The notes beneath the pieces are model-generated. The model searched no databases and had not been told where the DNA came from. It saw only the letters and a list, made by a program, of their open reading frames with translations. Below, one piece after another: positions 1-8,605 of a DNA stretch of 52,529 bases. The stretch is from Streptosporangium violaceochromogenes (GTDB taxonomy: Bacteria; Actinomycetota; Actinomycetes; Streptosporangiales; Streptosporangiaceae): NCBI RefSeq assembly GCF_014654615.1, contig NZ_BNBB01000038.1, forward strand, positions 1-52,529, in the 5' to 3' direction. The translations under genes were made by a program, and so were the position numbers. How positions within the stretch are numbered: position 1 is the first letter of the stretch; each line of letters starts with the position of its first letter.

Positions 1-59
1 GCACCGTGCCGCGTTTCCTCCCCGGCCTGAAGGCCGGGGTCTCCACGCTGGAGGATTAG
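1..59. mobile_element. IS200/IS605-like element end (subterminal hairpin)
   Basis: A perfect inverted repeat (CCCCGGCC at 20-27, GGCCGGGG at 32-39) is followed by GTCTCCACGC. Hairpins of this kind, with flanking GGAGGAAAC on the other strand, resemble the subterminal ends of TnpB-carrying IS200/IS605 elements in actinomycetes. It sits immediately before a gene that has lost its 5' half, which fits an insertion or deletion junction. No transposase is in the window, so any body of the element would lie to the left. A simple terminator hairpin is the alternative. Confidence 0.4.
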
Positions 60-473
60 ATGACCGTGCACCTGGTCCGGCGGGCCGACGCCTTCGACGT
101 GATCGTCACCGAGAACATGTTCGGCGACATCCTGTCCGACCTGGCCGCGGAGATCGCCGGCTCGCTCGGCACCGCACCGTCCGTCAACGCCTCCCACGAG
201 CGCGCCATGGCCCAGGCCGCCCACGGCTCCGCCCCCGACATCGCGGGGCGGGACCTGGCCAACCCCATCGCGATGATCCTCTCCGGCGCCATGCTGCTCG
301 ACCGGCTCGCCGTCCGCCACCGGGACCTCACCCTGGGCCGGGCGGCCACGCTGATCGAGATGACGGTCGCCGACACCGTCCGATCCGGCACCCGCACCGG
401 GGACATGGGCGGTACGGCCGGCACCCGCGCGTTCGCCGAGGCCGTGACCTCCCGCCTCAGAGCGGCACGGTAA
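60..473 (+). pseudogene. 3'-truncated copy: isocitrate/isopropylmalate dehydrogenase family, C-terminal part
   Basis: The 137 residues match the C-terminal half of the LeuB/Icd/tartrate dehydrogenase family, which oxidatively decarboxylates 2-hydroxy acids using NAD(P). Visible family blocks are DVIVTENMFGDILSDLAAE (metal and substrate binding), SVNASHE and AAHGSAPDIAG (cofactor site). The family is usually about 350 residues, so the N-terminal Rossmann part and the catalytic Arg/Tyr residues are absent. The first Met corresponds to an internal position, and an in-frame TAG lies directly before it at 57-59, inside the hairpin-bearing sequence. The remaining reading frame is intact, so the truncation may be recent. 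It is unlikely to make an active enzyme. Confidence 0.75.
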
Positions 474-601
474 GCCCGGCCACCTCGGCGCGGTGAGCCG
501 GCGCGTCGGCGTCGGTATCCGCGTCCACACCGGGCTGGAAACCCTCCGACCTCGCCCGTGGGAGGGAGGTCACGGCCGCGGGCGTCGTGGATACTGGCCG
601 G

Positions 602-1795
602 ATGCGTCGCCTACCTCCCGCGGCGGTCGACGCGGCGCTCGCGATCGCGTGCCTGTTGAACATCACGACCATGGCCGCGCTCAACCACCGCCTGGAATGG
701 TGGACGGCCGCCCTGGCCGTGGGGAACACTCTGCCGCTCCTGTGGCGGCGGCGGTTCCCGCTGCTCGTCGGCACCGTGACGGGGGTCGGCACCGGCGCGC
801 TGTTCCTCACCGACACCATGGGCGGGATCCCCGCCGCGTCGCTGATCGCGACCTACACCTTCGCCTCGCTGTCCCCTCCCACGCGGATGCTGATCGGGGT
901 GCTCGGCACCGTCGCGGGGTTCGCCTCCGTGGCGGTGCTCCAGCGCCACGACCCCCTCAGCTACGGACCGACCGCGGTGACGTTCGTCGTCGCCTACGCG
1001 CTGGGCACCGGCGCGCGAGCGCGCAGGGACCGCATCACCGTCCTTGAGGAACGCGCGCGACGGCTCGCCGAGGAGCGGGAGGGCGCCGCCCTGCGCGAAC
1101 GGGAGCGGATCGCACGCGAGATGCACGACATCGTCGCGCACGCGATGAGCCTGGTGGTCCTGCAGGCGGAGGCCGGGCCCGTGGCGCTGCGCACCGACCC
1201 GGCCAAGGCCGAGCAGATCTTCGAGACGATCTCGACGACCACCAGGGACGGCCTGTCCCAGCTGCGCAGGGCGCTCGGCGTGCTCAGGTCTCAGGAGGCC
1301 GGGCGCCACCCCCAGCCCGGCCTCGGCTCCCTCCCCTCCCTGGTCGAGGGGGTACGGCGGGCCGGGCTCGACGCCACCTTCGAGGAGTACGGCAAGCCCC
1401 GCCCCTGCCGCCCCGACCTGGCCGTCACGGTGTACCGGATCGCGCAGGAGGCCCTGTCGAACACGCTCAGGCACGCGAAGGCCACCCGGGTGCGCGTCCG
1501 CGTCACCTGGCGGGACGACGCGCTCGACCTGGAGATCCACGACGACGGCCGCGGCGACGCGGGCGGCCGGAGCACCCAGGGGGAGCACGGCGGCCGGAGC
1601 ACCCAGGATCGGGAGGGGGACGGAGGCCGGAGCGGTCAGAGCGCCCGGGAGGGGGACGGAGGCCAGGGCGGGTACGGCCTGGCCGGGATGCGCGAGCGGG
1701 TGGCGGTGGCCGGGGGCCGGCTCGTCACCGGCTCCGACGGAACGGGCTTCCGCGTCGCCGCCGTCCTGCCCCTGGCGGCTCCTCCCGTAGAGTGA
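602..1795 (+). CDS. Two-component sensor histidine kinase, NarL/DesK (HisKA_3) type
   Basis: This 397-aa membrane kinase has about five or six hydrophobic segments in its first 150 residues, a short coiled linker, and the HisKA_3 box REMHDIVAHAMSL with the phosphoacceptor at about His175. The HATPase domain shows ALSNTLRHA (N box), DDGRGD and GYGLAGMRERV. ATG 602 is preferred over GTG 587, although neither has a well-spaced ribosome site. The downstream regulator starts four bases after the stop, so the two form an operon and the kinase should phosphorylate that regulator. The ATP lid carries an unusual Gly/Arg/Glu-rich expansion of about 35 residues built from short DNA repeats (1564-1664). 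The signal sensed is unknown. Confidence 0.9.
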   Translation: MRRLPPAAVDAALAIACLLNITTMAALNHRLEWWTAALAVGNTLPLLWRRRFPLLVGTVTGVGTGALFLTDTMGGIPAASLIATYTFASLSPPTRMLIGVLGTVAGFASVAVLQRHDPLSYGPTAVTFVVAYALGTGARARRDRITVLEERARRLAEEREGAALRERERIAREMHDIVAHAMSLVVLQAEAGPVALRTDPAKAEQIFETISTTTRDGLSQLRRALGVLRSQEAGRHPQPGLGSLPSLVEGVRRAGLDATFEEYGKPRPCRPDLAVTVYRIAQEALSNTLRHAKATRVRVRVTWRDDALDLEIHDDGRGDAGGRSTQGEHGGRSTQDREGDGGRSGQSAREGDGGQGGYGLAGMRERVAVAGGRLVTGSDGTGFRVAAVLPLAAPPVE

Positions 1796-1798
1796 GGC

Positions 1799-2515
1799 GT
1801 GCCGACACCGACCACGATCCGCGTGCTCATCGCCGACGACCACACCCTCGTCCGCGACGGCCTGGCCATGATGCTGGCCGAACAGCCCGACCTCGACGTG
1901 GTGGGCGAGGCCGCCGACGGCGCCGAGGCGATCACCGCGGCGCGCGAACTCCACCCCCACGTGGTGCTGATGGACGTACGGATGCCCACGCTCGACGGCA
2001 TCACGGCCACCGCCGCGATCTGCCGCGACACCGCCGCGAAGGTGCTGGTCCTGACCACCTTCGACCTCGACGAGTACGTCTACGACGCCCTGCGCGCCGG
2101 CGCGAGCGGCTTCCTCCTCAAGGACATGCGCAGGGCCGAGCTCGTCGAGGCGGTCAGGGTCGTCTTCGCGGGGGAGGCGTTGCTCGCGCCGACGGTGACC
2201 CGGCGGCTGATCGCCGACGTGGTGGGCCGGTCGCGCCCCGCCGTACAGCCTGCCATACAGCCGGCTGCGCACCCGGCCGCGCGCCGGGCCGGCGACCGCG
2301 GGCCGGCCTCGCTCACCGCCAGGGAGCGCGAGACGCTGCGCCTGGTCGCGCGCGGCCTGTCCAACGCGGAGATCGCGGCCGAGCTGTTCGTCACGGAGCA
2401 CACGGTGAAGACCCATGTCAGCAACATGCTGACCAAGCTGGGCCTGCGCGACCGGGTCCAGGCGGTGGTCCTCGCCTACGAGTCGGGACTGGTCACGCCT
2501 CGCTCTCAGGAGTGA
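1799..2515 (+). CDS. LuxR/NarL-family response regulator
   Basis: This 238-aa cytoplasmic DNA-binding regulator has an N-terminal receiver domain with the acidic pair D13/D14, the phosphoacceptor D59 in VVLMDVRMP, the switch residue T in VLVLTTF and the conserved Lys in GFLLKDMR. A Pro/Ala-rich linker with a PA(I/A)QP-like repeat (about 150-170) leads to a C-terminal LuxR helix-turn-helix, LTARERETLRLVARGLSN followed by TEHTVKTHVSNM. GTG 1799 lies three bases after the kinase stop codon, so translation is probably coupled. It is the cognate partner of the upstream kinase. Confidence 0.92.
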   Translation: MPTPTTIRVLIADDHTLVRDGLAMMLAEQPDLDVVGEAADGAEAITAARELHPHVVLMDVRMPTLDGITATAAICRDTAAKVLVLTTFDLDEYVYDALRAGASGFLLKDMRRAELVEAVRVVFAGEALLAPTVTRRLIADVVGRSRPAVQPAIQPAAHPAARRAGDRGPASLTARERETLRLVARGLSNAEIAAELFVTEHTVKTHVSNMLTKLGLRDRVQAVVLAYESGLVTPRSQE

Positions 2516-2575
2516 GGCGGAAGGCCCCTCCCACGGGCGATCCGCCGGCCCGGGCCGTACGGCCAGCATGAGGGC

Positions 2576-3688
2576 ATGAAGCGAAAGTTGATCGTGGCCG
2601 CCTCCGTGCCGGCGATCCTGCTGGCCGGAGGGGTCGGCGCGGGCGCCTGGTACGTCAGCGACATCGCCCTGGTGCCGAAGCACCCGTCGACGGTCACCTA
2701 CCCCGAGGTCGTCCTGGGCGTGACGGCCACGACCGTCACCCTCACCGCCTCCCCCGCCACCGTCCGCCCCGGCACGTGGTCGCTCAACTAGAACGGCGGC
2801 TCGGCCACGGTCGGCGACATCGTGAACAGGTCGGCCGGCCGGGTGGAGCGCGTGCGGGTCAGCGGCCAGACCCCGCCGACCGGGATCCGCGCGTCCGTGT
2901 ACATGACCTACAGCGGCGACCCGAAGACGGCGCTCGGCCTCGACTTCACCGAGATCACGGTGGCGACCGAGCTGGGCGACGCGCCCGCGTGGTACATCCC
3001 GGCGCGCGGCGACACCTGGGCGATCACCGTGCACGGCGGCAACGCCTACCGCGGCTCCAGCCTGCACGCCATCGCCACCATGCACCGGGTCGGCATGCCC
3101 GTACTCGCCATCACCTACCGCAACGACCTCGGCGCGCCCGCCTCCCCGGACGGGTTCCTGCACCAGGGCGAGTCGGAGTGGCGCGACGTGGAGGCCGCGA
3201 TCCGCACCGCGAGGTCGAGGGGCGCCAAGCGCGTCGTGCTCTACGGCAGCTCGATGGGCGGCGCGATCGTCGGACAGTTCCTCACCCGCTCCCCCCTGGC
3301 CGGCGTGGTCGCGGCCACCGTCCTGGAGAACCCGGAGATCAGCACCCGCCGCACCGGCGAGTTCGCCGCCGCTCAGATACACCTGCCGTCGTTCATGACG
3401 CCGATCATGGAGCAGGTCATCAACTGGCGCGGCGGCTTCGACATCAGCACGATCGACCTGCTCGGGCACCCGCCGCGGGTGAAGCCGCCCACACTGCTGC
3501 TGATGGGCGACGCCGACAGGGAGCACCCGGTGGAGACGGCGCGCGAGCTGGCCAGGGCGTCGAGCGCGATGAACTGGCCGATCCAGTACGAGGAGTTCCC
3601 CGGCGCCGGCCACTCGGAGATCTGGAGCACCGACCGCGCACGCTACGACCGCACCCTGGCCGCCTTCCTCACCCGCCTCCCGGGGTGA
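2576..3688 (+). pseudogene. Alpha/beta hydrolase interrupted by an in-frame amber codon
   Basis: The reading frame starts at ATG 2576 with a signal-anchor (KLIVAASVPAILLAGGVGAGAW), reaches TAG at 2789-2791 after 71 residues, and resumes in the same frame without any shift. The second part, to 3688, holds the catalytic core: HGGNAYRG oxyanion region, nucleophile motif GSSMGG (in VVLYGSSMGGAIV), an acidic MGDADREHP segment and the terminal GAGHSEIW histidine. A single TGG or TAC to TAG change would explain the break. Translation might restart at GTG 2822, giving a 288-aa cytoplasmic product without the membrane anchor. The full-length protein would be about 370 residues. The gene follows the kinase/regulator pair on the same strand. 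Readthrough or sequencing error cannot be excluded. Confidence 0.75.
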
Positions 3689-3894
3689 CAGAAGGCCGAC
3701 GAGGAGGAACAACCGATGAGAAGCAGCGCGACCGCCTCCTTCTCACACCAACGGTAAGTTCGTCGACACGACAGGACGAGGTCCGGCGCCCGGGGTGACC
3801 CGGTCGCGTGAGCCGTGCGTGATCCGCGAAGACGCCGGTGAGGAGGGCGGCGGTGGGCGACGGGCCGACGGCGAGCCGTAAGGAGATGATTCAC

Positions 3895-5016
3895 ATGGAT
3901 CCGATCGAACGCGCGGGAACCCTCAAATCGAGGCTGGTGCGGTTCGCCCTGTCGCGACGCTTCGAGCGCGAGCTCTCCGCGGTGTTCGAGCGCGAGTTTC
4001 CCGGCGGCGTCGTCCACGACGAGGGCGTTGTGTCCCTGGTCATCGATCACTTCGCCCTCCAGCACAGGCTGGCCGACGGTGACACCGTGGTCGACCGGTT
4101 CGTGGCGGCCCGCCCGAAACTGAGCGCCGAGGACCGGGACATGCTCCTGGGCTGGAAGGACGTCGTCGAGGGGGTCTTCGAGGTCAAACAGAGGAACGGC
4201 GACACGCTGACCCTGTTCAACCTTATCGACGAGCTCACCTACAGCACCCGCTCCAACGTCGGCGCGAAGGCGTTCCGCTCGATCAGGAAAGGCATGTTCC
4301 TCGTCGGCCGCTGCGTTCCCCTGGGGAGCGGCTGGATGCTCAGCGGGAATCCCGCCGCCTTCCCCGCCAGGAGCCGCGACGTCGTGCTCGGCCAGGCCGC
4401 GGAACTGGTGACGCGTAATCCTCAGGCGGCGTTCCGCAACCCGGACAAGCTCTCCGCGGCCCGCCGCATGCTGGCCGAGCAGCGGGAGATCTTCATCGGC
4501 CTCTACCAGGAGGACTTCATCGTGGTGCCCGCCTCGGAGCTGGACGAGCACCTGAACGCGTTCTGGAGCGCGGTCGCCGCCAAGGCCCGGCCCGGGGACC
4601 GGTCATCGCAGCGGGCCCTCCTCGGTTTCTCCGCAGAGACGGAGGACGCCGACACCGTGGCGATCCACTTCGACCCGGACACGGGGTTGGGCTTCTTCCT
4701 CGACTTCGGGCTGCTGGAAGACCTCTTCGCCGACCCCGCCCTGATCGCCCGCCGGCGTTATCGCGAAACCCTCACCGACTACCTGCGTGACGACGACGTC
4801 TCCCCCATCCCCATCAGGCGCCTGGCGGAGCGCGACCCCGACAGGGCGAGCACGGTGTTCCGGAAGCTGCTCAAGAAGCGGGACTTCGTCTGGGAGACGC
4901 ACGGAGAGGCCCTGCTTCGTGAGCACAAGGCCCGCTACTTCGACACTCCGCGACTGCCCGGCAGCGTCCCCGTCAGCGAGGAGATGGCCGCGTACCTCCG
5001 CTCTCTCAACCCCTGA
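3895..5016 (+). CDS. Conserved hypothetical protein, 373 aa
   Basis: I do not recognise a characterised family. ATG 3895 is chosen because AAGGAG lies at 3880-3885 at good spacing; ATG 3886, nine bases earlier, is possible. The product begins MDPIERAGTLKSRLVRFALS, is soluble and mixed charged, and has no signal peptide or membrane segment. A central segment, LVGRCVPLGSGWMLSGN, followed by AARRMLAEQREIFIGLYQEDFIVVP, reads as a compact conserved domain, and the C-terminus (about 290-373) is charged and helical. It stands alone, convergent with the esterase at 5079-6017. Coding quality is high throughout, so the gene is real even though its role is unknown. Confidence 0.8.
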   Translation: MDPIERAGTLKSRLVRFALSRRFERELSAVFEREFPGGVVHDEGVVSLVIDHFALQHRLADGDTVVDRFVAARPKLSAEDRDMLLGWKDVVEGVFEVKQRNGDTLTLFNLIDELTYSTRSNVGAKAFRSIRKGMFLVGRCVPLGSGWMLSGNPAAFPARSRDVVLGQAAELVTRNPQAAFRNPDKLSAARRMLAEQREIFIGLYQEDFIVVPASELDEHLNAFWSAVAAKARPGDRSSQRALLGFSAETEDADTVAIHFDPDTGLGFFLDFGLLEDLFADPALIARRRYRETLTDYLRDDDVSPIPIRRLAERDPDRASTVFRKLLKKRDFVWETHGEALLREHKARYFDTPRLPGSVPVSEEMAAYLRSLNP

Positions 5017-5078
5017 TCACCGGCACGACCGAGACACCCTCGATCGCCGCCCGTCCCGTCGAGGTCGGCGTACGACGA

Positions 5079-6017
5079 TCACGTGAGGAGACGCGCCGAC
5101 AGGAAGGCGACGGCCTGGGAGATGGCGGCCTCGGCGGCGTGGGTGTGGCGCAGGGCGTTGAGCATGACGAAGTCGTGGATGACCCCCTGGTACCGCACGG
5201 CGGTCACCGCGACGCCCGCCTCGCGGAGTTTGGCGGCGTAGGCCTCGCCCTCGTCGCGCAGCACGTCGGCCTCGGCGGTGATGACCAGCGCGGGCGGCAG
5301 CCCGGCCAGGTCCTCCACGCCGGCGCGGAGCGGGGAGGCGGTGATCTCGGCGCGCTGAGCGGGGTCGGTGGTGTACTGGTCCCAGAACCACCGCATGCCG
5401 TCGCGGCGCAGGTAGTAGCCGGTCGCGAACCGATGGTAGGAGTCGGTGTCGAAGGCGGCGTCGGTCACCGGGTAGAACAGCACCTGCGCGGCCAGCCGTA
5501 CGTCGCCCCGGCGCTTGGCGGTCAGCGTGAGCGAGGCGGCCATGTTGCCGCCGACCGAGTCGCCCGCCACCGCCATCCGGGACGCGTCCAGGCCGAGGGC
5601 GTCGCCGTACTCGATCACCCATCGGGCGGCGGCGTGGTTCTCCCGCGTGGCGACGGGATAGCGGGCCTCGGGAGAGAGGCTGTAGTTGACGAACACCACC
5701 GCCGCTCCCGTGCCCTTGGCCAGTTCGCGGGCCAGGCGGCCATGGGTGTGGTCGTTGCCGAAGACCCAGCCGGCGCCGTGGATGTAGAGGATCACCGGCA
5801 GCCGCCCCGAGGCGCCGGCGTCACGGAAGACGGTCAGCGAGAGACCCTCAGGGGTGGTGACCTCCTCCCTGGTGGTGCCCGGCACCTCGATCTGGGGCGT
5901 CTGCACCTCGTCGACGGCCTTGCGTCCCTCGGCGGGCGGCAGGTCGAACAGGTAGGGCGGGTTCGCGGTCGCGTCGGCGAACTCCTGGGCGGCGCGTTCG
6001 AGGACGGGCTTGCTCAT
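5079..6017 (-). CDS. Alpha/beta hydrolase, hormone-sensitive-lipase family esterase
   Basis: This 312-aa cytoplasmic carboxylesterase hydrolyses short-chain esters in the usual members of the family. It has the oxyanion-hole motif HGAGW (80-84, a variant of HGGGW), the nucleophile elbow GDSVGG with Ser154, an acidic residue in ITAEADVLRDEGEAYA and the catalytic His in GVIHDFVML near residue 290. The length is typical for the HSL/acetyl-esterase group. ATG 6017 is preceded on its strand by GGAGAGCGACC at good spacing. It is a single gene, transcribed away from the kinase at 6562. The substrate is not predictable. Confidence 0.9.
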   Translation of the reverse strand: MSKPVLERAAQEFADATANPPYLFDLPPAEGRKAVDEVQTPQIEVPGTTREEVTTPEGLSLTVFRDAGASGRLPVILYIHGAGWVFGNDHTHGRLARELAKGTGAAVVFVNYSLSPEARYPVATRENHAAARWVIEYGDALGLDASRMAVAGDSVGGNMAASLTLTAKRRGDVRLAAQVLFYPVTDAAFDTDSYHRFATGYYLRRDGMRWFWDQYTTDPAQRAEITASPLRAGVEDLAGLPPALVITAEADVLRDEGEAYAAKLREAGVAVTAVRYQGVIHDFVMLNALRHTHAAEAAISQAVAFLSARLLT

Positions 6018-6343
6018 GGTCGCTCTCCTGGGCGGGGACCGGCTGGAGACCGGCCGGCACGGGAAATGCCGTATCTCCCGTCACTGCCCGCGCCGCGACC
6101 GCGTGAGCGCGCCGAGCCCGGGAGTTGACCCGTGGCTTGCGAAAAACGGACGCCTCCTCGACGTCACGCCCCGCCGGGAACACGTGGCCGGCGCGGAACG
6201 CGTACGGCGTTCCTCCGGACGGTGGAGGCGAGGTCCGCCTCGTGGCGGACACCGTCCCGGATCGGGTCCCCGCCCCCGGAGACGTCGGCGCGCGGCCGGC
6301 CTTTGTACGCTGCGACCGTGCCGGAAGAGATGCGGAGGTCCCG

Positions 6344-6568
6344 GTGGCGATCACACTGGTCATCGCGGACGATCAATCCATGATCCGGACCGGGCGGCGG
6401 CTCATCGTCGAAAACGCCCCCGGCATCGAAGTCGTCGGCGAGGCGGCCGCGCGAACCCGTGCCGGTCGTCTCCCGCGCAAGCCTCACCCGCGGGAGCGTG
6501 TCCGCGCGATCGCGTTCGCCTGCGAGACCGGGTTCGTACGTCCGGGAGAGGAGAACCGGCCGTGCTGA
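6344..6568 (+). pseudogene. NarL-type response regulator with internal deletion
   Basis: GTG 6344 has GGAGG at 6334-6338. The 74-aa frame opens with the first beta strand and helix of a receiver domain (ITLVIADDQSMIRTGRRL, then IEVVGEAA). It then jumps to a sequence typical of the very C-terminus of NarL regulators (RERVRAIAFACETGFVRPGE). About 140 residues are missing, including the phosphoacceptor Asp and nearly all of the LuxR helix-turn-helix. The reading frame was preserved across the deletion. Its stop overlaps the start of the kinase at 6562 (GTGCTGA), so translation may still be coupled. A functional regulator is impossible; a role as a leader peptide for the kinase is conceivable. 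Confidence 0.75.
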
Positions 6569-7737
6569 GAAGGCTGCCGGGTGACCGGCGGCCCACGTGG
6601 CTGGACCTGGTTCTCTCGCTCGCCGTGGGGGTGGCCGGGCTCGCCGAGTCCCTCGGCCGCCGGTCCGCCCCCGAGCAGATCGGCGACCCCGTGCCGCTGG
6701 CCGCGGGAGCGATCGTCTCCGGTGCGCTGCTGCTGTTCCGGCGCAGGTTCCCGATGACCGTGCTCCTCGCGTTGACCGCGCTCGGCCTGGCCGTACAGAC
6801 CGTCACGGAGACCGGGTACTACGCCGCGTGGCATTTCTACTCGACGCTGATCCTGGTGCACACCGTGGCGAGCTCCGCGGAACTGCGCAGCCGCCGCGGC
6901 GTCGCCGGTCTGGGCTGCGTGCTGATCGCGTACGGCACCCTGCAGACGTTCAAGCACGTCGACGGCCCCGAGGTGCTGATAAGCGCCGTCTTCATGGGGG
7001 TGGCGTACACGAGCGGCATCCTGCTGCGCCGGCAGATCGACCGGACGGCCCGCCTGGCCGGGCACGCCACGCGCCTGGAGATGGAGCGTGAGGAGCGGGC
7101 CCGCTGGGCGGTGGCCGAGGAACGCTCCAGGATCGCCCGCGAACTGCACGACGTCGTCTCCCACAACGTGAGCCTGATGACCCTGCACGTGGGCGGGGTG
7201 CGCAGGACGCTCGGGGACGGCCGTGAGCGCGAGGTGCTGCTCGGCGTCGAGCGGGCCGGGCGCGAGGCGATCGAGGAGCTGAGGCTGATGCTGGGGATGC
7301 TCCGCGGCGGCCGGGGCGACGATCCACCGGCCTCCCAGCCGGGGCTGGACCGGCTGGACGACCTGATCGAACAGGTCCGGGAGGCGGGGCCGGAGGTCCA
7401 CCTGCGGATCACCGGCGCGCGGCGGCCCCTGCCGCCGGGACTCGACCTCTCCGCCTACCGGCTGATCCAGGAGTCCCTGACGAACGTGCTGAAGCACGCG
7501 CTCGCCGCCAAGGTCGACGTCACCGTCGCGTACGGCCCCGCCGAGCTGAGCGTCGTGGTGGTCGACGACGGCGCGGGGCCGGGCCGGCATCCGGAGAACG
7601 GGACCGGCGGGGGCGGCCACGGCCTGATCGGGATGCGCGAGCGGACCGTCATGCACGGCGGCGAGCTGTCGGCCGGTCCCCTGGCGGGCGGAGGTTACCG
7701 GGTGTTCGCGAGGTTCCCGCTCGGGGACCCCCGCTGA
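6562..7737 (+). CDS. Two-component sensor histidine kinase, NarL/DesK type
   Basis: This 391-aa membrane kinase starts at GTG 6562 with GGAGAGGAG at 6545-6553. It has four or five hydrophobic segments in the first 150 residues, the HisKA_3 box RELHDVVSHNVSLMTLH with phosphoacceptor His196, and a HATPase domain with ESLTNVLKHA, VVDDGAGPG and GHGLIGMRERT. The ATP lid has normal length, unlike that of the kinase at 602. The only regulator next to it (6344-6568) is a deletion remnant, so this is an orphan kinase unless it signals to a regulator elsewhere. A longer reading frame upstream to 6010 is not supported by coding character. Confidence 0.88.
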   Translation: MLRRLPGDRRPTWLDLVLSLAVGVAGLAESLGRRSAPEQIGDPVPLAAGAIVSGALLLFRRRFPMTVLLALTALGLAVQTVTETGYYAAWHFYSTLILVHTVASSAELRSRRGVAGLGCVLIAYGTLQTFKHVDGPEVLISAVFMGVAYTSGILLRRQIDRTARLAGHATRLEMEREERARWAVAEERSRIARELHDVVSHNVSLMTLHVGGVRRTLGDGREREVLLGVERAGREAIEELRLMLGMLRGGRGDDPPASQPGLDRLDDLIEQVREAGPEVHLRITGARRPLPPGLDLSAYRLIQESLTNVLKHALAAKVDVTVAYGPAELSVVVVDDGAGPGRHPENGTGGGGHGLIGMRERTVMHGGELSAGPLAGGGYRVFARFPLGDPR

Positions 7738-7987
7738 GGAAGTGGACCGCGCCGTACCCCCTCGGCCCGCTCCTCACCGGTCATGCGCAGAACCTCCAGC
7801 TCGCCCGCCCCGGCCCCCACCGGGTAGAGCACCCCGCCCACGACCGTGCCGACGGGGGCGAACGGCACCTCCAACGTTCCCGGGGACATCGCGGCGGGCG
7901 AGGTCGGGCCGGAACGTTAGGCGAGGCCCTCGCCGCGCGTCGTCCCCCGCGTGATCGGTCTCCGGTCCCCCCTCGGCGGAAACCGGC
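7738..7987. other. Intergenic stretch with a possible short coding remnant
   Basis: Between the kinase and the AhpD-like gene there is no complete gene. On the minus strand, from ATG 7889 to about 7740, a frame with strong G/C third positions reads MSPGTLEVPFAPVGTV and then GGVLYPVGAGAGELEVLRM. It has no recognisable partner and runs into the 3' end of the kinase in the opposite direction. I regard it as a possible fragment of a lost gene, not a functional CDS. Confidence 0.25.
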
Positions 7988-8524
7988 TCAGGCGAACCGC
8001 CGCAGGGGCCCGTCCACCGGCGCGCCGACCATCCGGTTGGCCAGCGTCGAGAGGGTGTAGGCGCCGACGCCCAGCGTCACCTCCAGCGCGTTCCTCGGGG
8101 TGTAGCCGTGGCCGAGGAAGGACTTCAGCGCCTCATCGGAGACCGCCCCCGCCGTCGTGATCACCTCCAGGGTGAACAGCCGGAGGGCCTCCAGGCGTGT
8201 GTCCGGCAGCGACCGCCCGGCGCGCAGCGCGGCGATCAGCTCCTCGTCGGCGCCCAGTCCGGTGAGTTTGGCGGTGTGCACGGCGACGCACAGGTGGCAG
8301 CCGTTGCGCACCGCGACGGTCATGATGACGACCTCACGGGCCGACGGCTCCAGGGTGGCGTTCTCGAAGGCGGCGCTGATCTGGAGGAAGCCGTTGAGCG
8401 TTTCGGGGGACTCGGCCAGCAGGGCCACGCCTTCCGGCAGGTAGCCCATGTTCTTCAGCACGCCCTGTATGGAGCGGCGGGCGGCGGGCGGGGCGGTTTC
8501 GAGGGTGTGGGCGACGAAGGTCAT
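7988..8524 (-). CDS. Carboxymuconolactone decarboxylase/AhpD-like family protein
   Basis: The 178-aa protein has the AhpD-type redox motif CHLC (C76, C79) followed by His83 in CHLCVAVH, preceded by the conserved Glu of REVVIMTVAVRNG. Family members are alkylhydroperoxidase-like enzymes that use this Cys pair to reduce peroxides, or related decarboxylases. Length and the all-helical pattern fit the peroxidase-related branch. It is transcribed divergently from the MarR regulator at 8606. The 81-bp gap between the two starts holds direct repeats, so the MarR protein is the likely regulator, a common arrangement for oxidant- or electrophile-responsive genes. Confidence 0.9.
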   Translation of the reverse strand: MTFVAHTLETAPPAARRSIQGVLKNMGYLPEGVALLAESPETLNGFLQISAAFENATLEPSAREVVIMTVAVRNGCHLCVAVHTAKLTGLGADEELIAALRAGRSLPDTRLEALRLFTLEVITTAGAVSDEALKSFLGHGYTPRNALEVTLGVGAYTLSTLANRMVGAPVDGPLRRFA

Positions 8525-8555
8525 GGGGGTTCCTCTGCATTACGATAGGCAACGT

Positions 8556-8586
8556 GGTTGTCGAAATCGTAAACCAGGTTGTCGAA
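8556..8586. promoter_or_regulatory. Candidate MarR operator: direct repeat GGTTGTCGAA
   Basis: GGTTGTCGAA occurs at 8556-8565 and again at 8577-8586. The 21-bp spacing places both copies on the same face of the helix. They lie in the divergent intergenic region, 20 bp upstream of the MarR start, where binding would control both genes. Confidence 0.45.
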
Positions 8587-8605
8587 TTGGGCAAGGGGGC
8601 CCGCC

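Noticed and set aside
611..3712. Very long minus-strand open frame (about 1033 codons) opposite the kinase, regulator and hydrolase
   Set aside because: It mirrors the third-position G/C bias of three real plus-strand genes, is composed of Arg/Gly/Ala/Pro-rich sequence and has no motif.
5017..5622. Minus-strand frame overlapping the esterase
   Set aside because: It is a shadow in another frame of the esterase, which has complete catalytic motifs.
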